Positions 57,806-64,000 of a stretch of DNA of 64,000 nucleotides are shown one piece after another; within the stretch, counting starts at the first letter, position 1, and each line of letters begins with the position of its first letter. The notes below the pieces were generated by a model. The model ran no database searches and was not told the origin of the DNA. It was given only the letters and a program-made list of their open reading frames with translations. The DNA comes from Nitrospirota bacterium (GTDB taxonomy: Bacteria > Nitrospirota > Thermodesulfovibrionia > Thermodesulfovibrionales > Dissulfurispiraceae): the NCBI GenBank assembly GCA_015233365.1, contig JADFXU010000004.1, positions 46,901-110,900 on the forward strand. Reading direction: 5' to 3'. The position numbers were made by a program, and so were the translations under genes.

Positions 57806-58828
57806 TTACTTGATGTTCTTGAGTGCGGCGAGCACCTTATCCCCAACAGTCTTTGGCAGCGGGATATACCCGAGAGGCTCGGCATCCTTCTGACCGTCGG
57901 TAACAACGTATTTCAAAAGGTCCTGGAGTATCGCTGTCTTCTTTTTGTCCGGGTTGTTCTTGTATAGAAGGACCCAAGTGTAAGTGACAATAGGATAGGC
58001 GTTCTTGGCAGCAGGGTCAGAGACCCACGCGATCAGATCGTTTGGTATAATTGCCGAAGCAAGGGCAGCCTGGCCGGATACTGAAGTAGCCGCGACGTAG
58101 TTGCCCGACTTGTTTTCCAGAATAGCTGTGGGCAGTTTCTGACTCTTGGCATAGCCGTACTCCACATAGCCTATGGACCCCGGCGTCGTCTTTATACTGG
58201 CGGTGACACCTTCGTTACCCTTGGAACGGGTTCCCACCGGCCAGTTCGGCATCTTATTAATGCCGGGGCTCTTGGCGAAGTCCGCACTGATGGCGCTCAG
58301 ATGCTTTGTAAAGACATAGGTCGTGCCGCTGCCGTCGGCCCGCACGACCACGTTGATCGGCATGTCGGGGAGTTTGATCCCGGGGTTGGATTTGGCGATC
58401 AAAGGATCGTTCCACTTCTTGACCTTGCCCAAAAAGATGTCGGCATATACCTTCCGTGACAGCTTCAAATCAGTCACGCCTGTTATATTGTAAGCCAGCA
58501 CGATGCTGCCGGCGGTCACAGGGAGGCATTGCACCCCGGCTGCGACATGGGACATTTCGTCCGGCGTCATAGCAGCGTCGCTGGCGCCGAAGTCCACGGT
58601 TTTGTCCATGAAGCTCTTAACTCCGCTGCCGCTGCCGACTGATTGGTAGTCGATCTGCACATTCTTGTGTGAGCCGCTGTAGGCCTTGAACCACTTAAAA
58701 TATAGTGGGGCAGGAAAGCTTGCCCCTGCGCCCTGCAACTTAACGAGGTCGGAGGCACCGCCCCACGCGGTGAAACCAAGGACAAGCGCCGCGACCAAAA
58801 CAATCGAACTCCAACGAGCAACCTTCAT
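57806..58828 (-). CDS. pstS: Phosphate-binding protein, PstS family
   Basis: Start MKVARWSSIVLVAALVLGFTAWG with AAAGGAG RBS; LQGAGASFPAPLYFKWFKAYSG. Confidence 0.94.
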   Translation of the reverse strand: MKVARWSSIVLVAALVLGFTAWGGASDLVKLQGAGASFPAPLYFKWFKAYSGSHKNVQIDYQSVGSGSGVKSFMDKTVDFGASDAAMTPDEMSHVAAGVQCLPVTAGSIVLAYNITGVTDLKLSRKVYADIFLGKVKKWNDPLIAKSNPGIKLPDMPINVVVRADGSGTTYVFTKHLSAISADFAKSPGINKMPNWPVGTRSKGNEGVTASIKTTPGSIGYVEYGYAKSQKLPTAILENKSGNYVAATSVSGQAALASAIIPNDLIAWVSDPAAKNAYPIVTYTWVLLYKNNPDKKKTAILQDLLKYVVTDGQKDAEPLGYIPLPKTVGDKVLAALKNIK

Positions 58829-58968
58829 GTCAATTCTCCTTTTGTATAGATATTTCAAATTATTGTGACTGGATTAATATACCCGGCAGTCTTTGTTGCG
58901 GGAACCTCCTGAGAAAAGCTGATCGCCTTTTTGATTGTCTAAGGTTATCATACCCGGCGTTACGCCGG

Positions 58969-58996
58969 TGTTAAGCCAGTGTTAAGTATGCGTTAA
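58969..58996 (-). promoter_or_regulatory. Pho-box-like direct repeats upstream of pst operon
   Basis: Minus strand TTAACG-CATAC-TTAACA-CTGGC-TTAACA, exact 11-bp periodicity. Confidence 0.65.
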
Positions 58997-59165
58997 ATCT
59001 TCATGTCCTATCCTGCCAGCGAATTAATAGACTAGTGATTACCGGGTTACAAACGTGTGGATAAGACTTTAGAAAAATAGAGCCGTTTGGCAGCTACGCC
59101 GGCTCTTTATGAAATGGCTGATTTGTGCAGAATAGAAGTCGCGGTTTTTGCACAACTTTTGTTAA

Positions 59166-60332
59166 TTAGTTTACCTTAACAGTTGGTAGTTCGCTGATAC
59201 CGAGGTCAATATCGTCATCCGGTATGATGCGTTTGGCGCCTATGAATCGACTGAAATAATAAGGCGTTTCAAGACTGTCGATCGTTATTTTCTTGGAAAG
59301 TGAAGAAGCATGTATAAAAAGGTGGTTGCCGAGGTAGATACCAACGTGCGAAGGGAAAGATGCATAAGTCTTGAAGAAAACGAGGTCCCCTGTTTCAAGA
59401 TCTTCTTTATCAACAGCTTCACCGAGACTGAATTGTTCACGGGCGCTGCGGGGTATGTTCTCACCGACGAAACTGAAGACTCTCTGCACATATCCGGAGC
59501 AATCCAGGCCGATAGCCCCGTTTCCGCCGAAATGGTAGGGGAGGTGAAGCATCTTTTTAGCAAAAAGGATGAGGCGCTCTTTTATGCTGAGATCAGCAAG
59601 AACTTCTTCTGAAGTCGCCAGTTCTTTTACCTCTTCTAGGCGGGCCGAAGTGCCGGCGCGGGTAGGTTTCTCAACATAGATGCCATTAGACCTGGCAGCG
59701 CCTTCTTTCGTGTCCGGCGCTATTTTGGCCAGGTAGATTTTTTGGCCGCGCTTCAAAGAGTTGTCTTCCAGGCCGTTAATTTCCTTCAAATTATCCACGT
59801 TCGTTTTGAAGCGCCTGGCGATTTTACGCAACGTATCTCCCTTTCTGACAGTATATACATTAGACTCATGACTTTTGGCGTTGACTACGATCTCCTGGCC
59901 CGGCTTTAATTTTCCCCGTTTGAGATTATTGGCTCTTCTCAATTCATTAACTGTAGTTCCGTATTTTTTAGCAACAGATTTGAAAGTGTCCCCTTTTTTA
60001 ACTGTATATGCAGTTTCATTGTGTGATGCTTCAGAAGTTTCAGGAGCAGTATTTTTTGATAAATCCTTTTTTGAGTTATGCGAGGCATGCTTCGTTCTGT
60101 GGTTCTTTTCAGACACAGGGATGGACAGCTTTATACCGGTGCTTAATTTACAGGACTTAAGGTTGTTAGCTTCTTTTAATTCGGACACTTTGACTTTGTA
60201 TTTCTTTGAAATTCTTTGTAAGGTATCGCCTTTCTTCACAGTATAGGAAACACTTGCACCGGCTGTCTGCGCGATGAAAGAAAAAGCGATAATAAAGGTC
60301 AACACTGCATAAAAACGTTTCAGACACTTCAT
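59166..60332 (-). CDS. Triple-LysM NlpC/P60 peptidoglycan hydrolase
   Basis: Three YTVKKGDTL/F-type LysM motifs; HFGGNGAIGLDCSGYVQRVF...HVGIYLGNHLFIHAS. Confidence 0.94.
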   Translation of the reverse strand: MKCLKRFYAVLTFIIAFSFIAQTAGASVSYTVKKGDTLQRISKKYKVKVSELKEANNLKSCKLSTGIKLSIPVSEKNHRTKHASHNSKKDLSKNTAPETSEASHNETAYTVKKGDTFKSVAKKYGTTVNELRRANNLKRGKLKPGQEIVVNAKSHESNVYTVRKGDTLRKIARRFKTNVDNLKEINGLEDNSLKRGQKIYLAKIAPDTKEGAARSNGIYVEKPTRAGTSARLEEVKELATSEEVLADLSIKERLILFAKKMLHLPYHFGGNGAIGLDCSGYVQRVFSFVGENIPRSAREQFSLGEAVDKEDLETGDLVFFKTYASFPSHVGIYLGNHLFIHASSLSKKITIDSLETPYYFSRFIGAKRIIPDDDIDLGISELPTVKVN

Positions 60333-60356
60333 GCGGCAACCTCCCTCAAAAGTAAT

Positions 60357-60905
60357 TTAGGCTGCTTCGTCTTTCAAAAAATCACTGATAGGCGGCAAGT
60401 CACTTAAATTCTTAAGGCCAAAGTACTGCATGAACTCTCTTGTTGTCCCGTATAGAAAAGGTCTACCGGGCGTTTCTTTTTTACCCACTATTTTAATTAA
60501 ATGTTTATCCAGAAGGCTCTTGACAGCCCCATCGGAATTAACGCCCCGCAACTGGTCTACCTCCAGTTTTGTCACAGGCTGCTTATATGCAATAATGGCA
60601 AGGGTCTCAAGGGCAGGTTGCGAGAGTTTATTCGTCTGGTTGATATGCTTAAAACGTCTTATCCACAATGAGAGATCGGGATCGGTGACCATCTGGTAGC
60701 CATCCGCGATTCCAATGATCAATATGCCGGAATTCCTGGACTTATAGTCAGAAGACAATTCGTCAAGAAGTCTCCCGATTTCCTGTTCACCGAGTTCAGT
60801 TGCCTTTACAAGACTGCTCATATTCACCGGTTCTCCGGCAACGAACAGCAGGGCCTCGATGACCGCTTTCTGTGAGAATTCCTCCATTGCGGTGTATGAT
60901 AACAA
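60357..60905 (-). CDS. scpB: Segregation and condensation protein ScpB
   Basis: VIEALLFVAGEPV, ALETLAIIAYKQPVTKLEVDQLRGVNSDGAVKSLLDKHLI, GRPFLYGTTREFMQYFGL. Confidence 0.95.
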   Translation of the reverse strand: MLSYTAMEEFSQKAVIEALLFVAGEPVNMSSLVKATELGEQEIGRLLDELSSDYKSRNSGILIIGIADGYQMVTDPDLSLWIRRFKHINQTNKLSQPALETLAIIAYKQPVTKLEVDQLRGVNSDGAVKSLLDKHLIKIVGKKETPGRPFLYGTTREFMQYFGLKNLSDLPPISDFLKDEAA

Positions 60906-60948
60906 ACTGTGACTTGAATTTCAAATAAAAAATCACTTAACATAGAGA

Positions 60949-61800
60949 ATGGTTAAAGGCAAAAGGCTAAGGGCGAATGGCGAACATCAGAAAAAAAGGG
61001 TTACCTTTTACCTTTTGCCCTTCGCCTTTTGCCTGTTTTTTTTATTTGTCTTTGCTGTTACAGCCTACAGTTTCAGTGCGGGCGGGTGTGACGGAGATTG
61101 CAGGAAATGCCATACGTTGACCAATGAGGAAGCCCTCGGCATACTGAAGAAAATGCATTCTAATGCCAAAGTTGCAGGCATCCAGATAAGTCCTGTTAAA
61201 GGACTGTGGGAAGTCACTTTGGATGACAATGGCAAAAAAGGCATTTTTTATACGGATTTCTCAAAAAAGTTTGTAATATCAGGCCCTATCATTGAAGTCA
61301 GCAGCGGAACCAATAAAACCCAGGAGAACTTTCAGAAGCTTCAGAACAACAGAAAGATTGATGTCTCGAGGATACCGCTCAATAAGGCACTGGTCATAGG
61401 TAAGAGAAGCGCACCAAAAAAAGTCATTGTTTTTACCGATCCCGAGTGCCCGTTCTGTGCAAAACTGCACCAGGAGATGAAAAAAGTTGTTGCTGAAAGA
61501 AAAGACATTGTTTTTTATATAAAATTGTTTCCATTGGCCGCTCACAAGGACTCGTATTGGAAAGCTACGTCTATGTCATGCAAAAAATCACTGAAGATGA
61601 TGGATGATAACTTTGAAGGGAGGCCTATTGCAAAGGCCGAGTGCAGTACGAAAGAAATTGACGAGAACATAAAACTGGCCGAATCTCTGGGTATCACAGG
61701 CACTCCGACATTGATACTTCCCGGTGGTAAGGTGCATGAGGGAACTCTGCCGGCTGATAAGCTTATTGATCTTATCGACAAGAAAGCTGTAACTCATTGA
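60949..61800 (+). CDS. DsbC-like thioredoxin-fold protein with N-terminal CXXCH motif
   Basis: CDGDCRKCHTLTNEEA; KKVIVFTDPECPFCAKLHQEMKKV; GTPTLILPGG. Confidence 0.88.
   Translation: MVKGKRLRANGEHQKKRVTFYLLPFAFCLFFLFVFAVTAYSFSAGGCDGDCRKCHTLTNEEALGILKKMHSNAKVAGIQISPVKGLWEVTLDDNGKKGIFYTDFSKKFVISGPIIEVSSGTNKTQENFQKLQNNRKIDVSRIPLNKALVIGKRSAPKKVIVFTDPECPFCAKLHQEMKKVVAERKDIVFYIKLFPLAAHKDSYWKATSMSCKKSLKMMDDNFEGRPIAKAECSTKEIDENIKLAESLGITGTPTLILPGGKVHEGTLPADKLIDLIDKKAVTH
60951..61033. repeat. Word-like inverted repeat (GGCAAAAGGC word) inside the signal-peptide region of the downstream CDS
   Basis: GGCAAAAGGCTAAGGGCGAATGGCGAA versus reverse complement of right arm GGCAAAAGGCGAAGGGCAAAAGGTAAA (about 22/27). 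Confidence 0.7.
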
Positions 61801-61803
61801 ATA

Positions 61804-62652
61804 ATGAGCGTCAACTCTGAATCGCTCAGTGTCTTATTGTCAGCTTCGGCTGTTTTAATGGCGCTCTTTTTCTTTGCTCTTTATTTCCCCCGCCTTCTGA
61901 AGAAGAAAAGACTGGAAGCTGAACGTATTGAAATGAATACTGTTATGGACGCTTTCACTGTACTTGGAGGTGAAATTAAATCTCTTAAGGAACAGCTTAT
62001 CGTGAAAGAGAGGCTCGCTGCCCTGGGCGAGGTGGCTGCAGGAATTGCGCACGAATTCAGGAACCCGATGGGTGTTATTGCGGGTTATGCACGGCTCCTT
62101 CAGAAGAACGGGATGGATACCGACAACAGGAAGGAAATCGTCCAGGCAATCCTGAATGAAATTGAGGAAATGAACCGCGTGATGGAGGAACTGCTTAAGT
62201 TTTCGAAATCCGAGCCCATCAATAAAAGCGATTTTGAACTTGTGGATTTTGTCAGGAATGTGGTCAGGAGCATGGGTGATACTGAGGCCGAGATCAAGTT
62301 TATGCCTTGCGAACCTTTAACCATAAAGGGTGACAAGACACTTCTCCGGCAAGCAGTCATGAACCTGCTTCAGAATGCCCTTCAGGCAGGCGATAGAATA
62401 AGAATTGATATAGAAAAAGCGGATCTTTCCGGAAGGGAAGGGGTGTCCATCGCTATTAAGGACAATGGTCAGGGCATACCGAAAACAGATATCAACAAGA
62501 TATTTTTGCCCTTTTACACTACAAAAAGCAGTGGTTCGGGCATTGGACTGGCTCTGGTGCAGAAGATTGCACTGGCTCATGGGGGCAGCACGAGCGTGAA
62601 CAGCAAAGAAGGGAAAGGCAGCACGTTCCGTTTATATTTACCATTACAATAA
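61804..62652 (+). CDS. NtrB-like sensor histidine kinase
   Basis: AAGIAHEFRNPMGVIAGYARLL; LLQNALQAGD; DNGQGIPKTDI; GSGIGLALVQKIALAHGG. Confidence 0.93.
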   Translation: MSVNSESLSVLLSASAVLMALFFFALYFPRLLKKKRLEAERIEMNTVMDAFTVLGGEIKSLKEQLIVKERLAALGEVAAGIAHEFRNPMGVIAGYARLLQKNGMDTDNRKEIVQAILNEIEEMNRVMEELLKFSKSEPINKSDFELVDFVRNVVRSMGDTEAEIKFMPCEPLTIKGDKTLLRQAVMNLLQNALQAGDRIRIDIEKADLSGREGVSIAIKDNGQGIPKTDINKIFLPFYTTKSSGSGIGLALVQKIALAHGGSTSVNSKEGKGSTFRLYLPLQ

Positions 62653-64000
62653 TGACAAAACCCGTCCTTATAGTTGAAGACAAACGGAGCATGGCAGACA
62701 TGCTTGCCAGGACGCTTGAGTCTGAAGGTTTCCAGGTTCGGGCAGTCGGAAATCTTAAAGATGGTCTTGAGGCTCTTTCCCGGGAAGACTTCAGTGCAGT
62801 TATAACCGATCTTAAACTGCCTGACGGGAACGGCATGACATTGGTTGAAGCAGTTCGGGAAGGGTTCCCTTTCCTGCCCGTCCTGGTGATGACGGCATTC
62901 GGCAGCATAGAAATTGCGGTCAAAGCTATTAAGCAGGGGGCCTACGATTTTATTACCAAACCGTTTGATCCGGATCATCTAATCGTTATGCTGAAGAGAG
63001 CACTTGAAGATCGAAGTGTTCAGAAAGAAAATCTAATACTTAAACATGAATTGTCAAAGTTATTGAAAATGCCTGAAATTGTCGGGGCAAGTTCGCAGTG
63101 GAACGGGGTAATGGAAAAAATAGGAAAAGTCGCCCCTCTCAAGACTACAGTGCTGATTCTTGGCGAAAGCGGCACAGGAAAGGAGCTTATTGCGCGGGCA
63201 ATTCATCATCTCAGTCCCAGGGCAAAAGAAGCTTTTATTCCAGTTAATTGCGCGGCAATACCTAAAGAATTAATTGAGAATGAGATATTAGGCCACGAAA
63301 AAGGGGCTTTTACCGGGGCTTTGGAAGTAAAGCCAGGCAGGTTTGAACTAGCTGACAGGGGCACGATATTCCTGGATGAAATAGGTGACATGGAACTGTC
63401 GCTGCAATCGAAACTCTTGCGTGTGCTGCAGGAGAACGAATTCGAGCGCGTTGGGGGCACAAAAACCGTGAAGGTCGATGTGCGGGTCCTTGCAGCCAGC
63501 AATAAAGACCTTGAAAGGGAAGTTAAAGAAGGTCGTTTCAGGGATGACCTTTATTACCGTTTGAACGTATTTCCTGTGCATATACCGCCTTTGAGGGAGC
63601 GAAAAGATGATGTTCTCCCGCTTGCGTTATATTTTATCAAGTTGTTTTGTGCGGAAATGAATAAAGCGCTACCATCGCTTTCGCCTGAATCCGAACGTAT
63701 TTTGCTCGGGAATGAGTGGAAAGGCAATACCAGGGAGCTGAGGAATATTATTGAACGAGCGGTTATCCTGTGTGATGGTCGAGTAATTGGACCTGAACAC
63801 CTCAACCCTGCGTGGAGCACTGTAGCGCAGCAGCCGGGCGATGAAGTTGCGCTATCTGAAATCGCCCAGTCAGCAGTCAGGAACGCTGAAAAATTTAAAA
63901 TAGAAGCGGTGCTCGTGCAAACAGGAGGCAATAAGACCAAGGCAGCGGAAATACTTAAAGTAAGTTATAAGACATTGCTTACCAAGATTAAGGAATATGG
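62652..64000 (+). CDS. Sigma-54-dependent NtrC-family response regulator (truncated by window end; absent from ORF track)
   Basis: MTKPVLIVEDKRSMADMLARTLE..., GESGTGKELIARAIH, GHEKGAFTGA, C-terminal Fis-like HTH NKTKAAEILKVSYKTLLTKI. Confidence 0.95.
   Translation, partial: MTKPVLIVEDKRSMADMLARTLESEGFQVRAVGNLKDGLEALSREDFSAVITDLKLPDGNGMTLVEAVREGFPFLPVLVMTAFGSIEIAVKAIKQGAYDFITKPFDPDHLIVMLKRALEDRSVQKENLILKHELSKLLKMPEIVGASSQWNGVMEKIGKVAPLKTTVLILGESGTGKELIARAIHHLSPRAKEAFIPVNCAAIPKELIENEILGHEKGAFTGALEVKPGRFELADRGTIFLDEIGDMELSLQSKLLRVLQENEFERVGGTKTVKVDVRVLAASNKDLEREVKEGRFRDDLYYRLNVFPVHIPPLRERKDDVLPLALYFIKLFCAEMNKALPSLSPESERILLGNEWKGNTRELRNIIERAVILCDGRVIGPEHLNPAWSTVAQQPGDEVALSEIAQSAVRNAEKFKIEAVLVQTGGNKTKAAEILKVSYKTLLTKIKEY

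Noticed and set aside
53811-57967. Plus-strand ORFs opposite the pst genes
   Set aside because: All lie antisense to well-supported pst CDSs and lack recognisable motifs.
1-64000. tRNA, rRNA, tmRNA or RNase P genes
   Set aside because: None recognised on either strand in the intergenic regions read.

Overview
This 64 kb window is bacterial and mostly ordinary chromosome. The gene content and style suggest Nitrospirota or Desulfobacterota, but that is only an impression. Core genes include tsaD, valS, nadC, purM, rsmE, scpB, resB/ccsA, an Rrf2-TusA-like-NifS-NifU cluster, pst phosphate-uptake genes, a MoeA fusion, bactofilin and two-component systems. Accessory content includes: (i) a complete-looking type I-B CRISPR-Cas locus (cas6-cas8-cas7-cas5-cas3-[cas4 remnant + nucleotidyltransferase]-cas4-cas1-cas2) and an array of 24 identical 30-bp repeats plus a decayed terminal repeat; (ii) type IV pilin-like genes, one a 1220-aa prepilin-lectin-Ig protein; (iii) an IS630-type element; (iv) toxin-antitoxin genes and remnants; (v) three MITE-like inverted-repeat elements; (vi) five intergenic 'word-like' inverted repeats, each built from a different short word; and (vii) a c-di-GMP-I (GEMM-I) riboswitch on the minus strand upstream of a small secreted protein. 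The observations I would check first are the cas4 remnant and solitary MNT gene inside the cas operon, the lectin pilin, the riboswitch-controlled gene, the word-like inverted repeats (one reused as a signal peptide), the histidine kinase lacking its phospho-acceptor His, and the palindrome at the CRISPR leader-repeat junction. All family calls come from reading the translated motifs; no database search was run.
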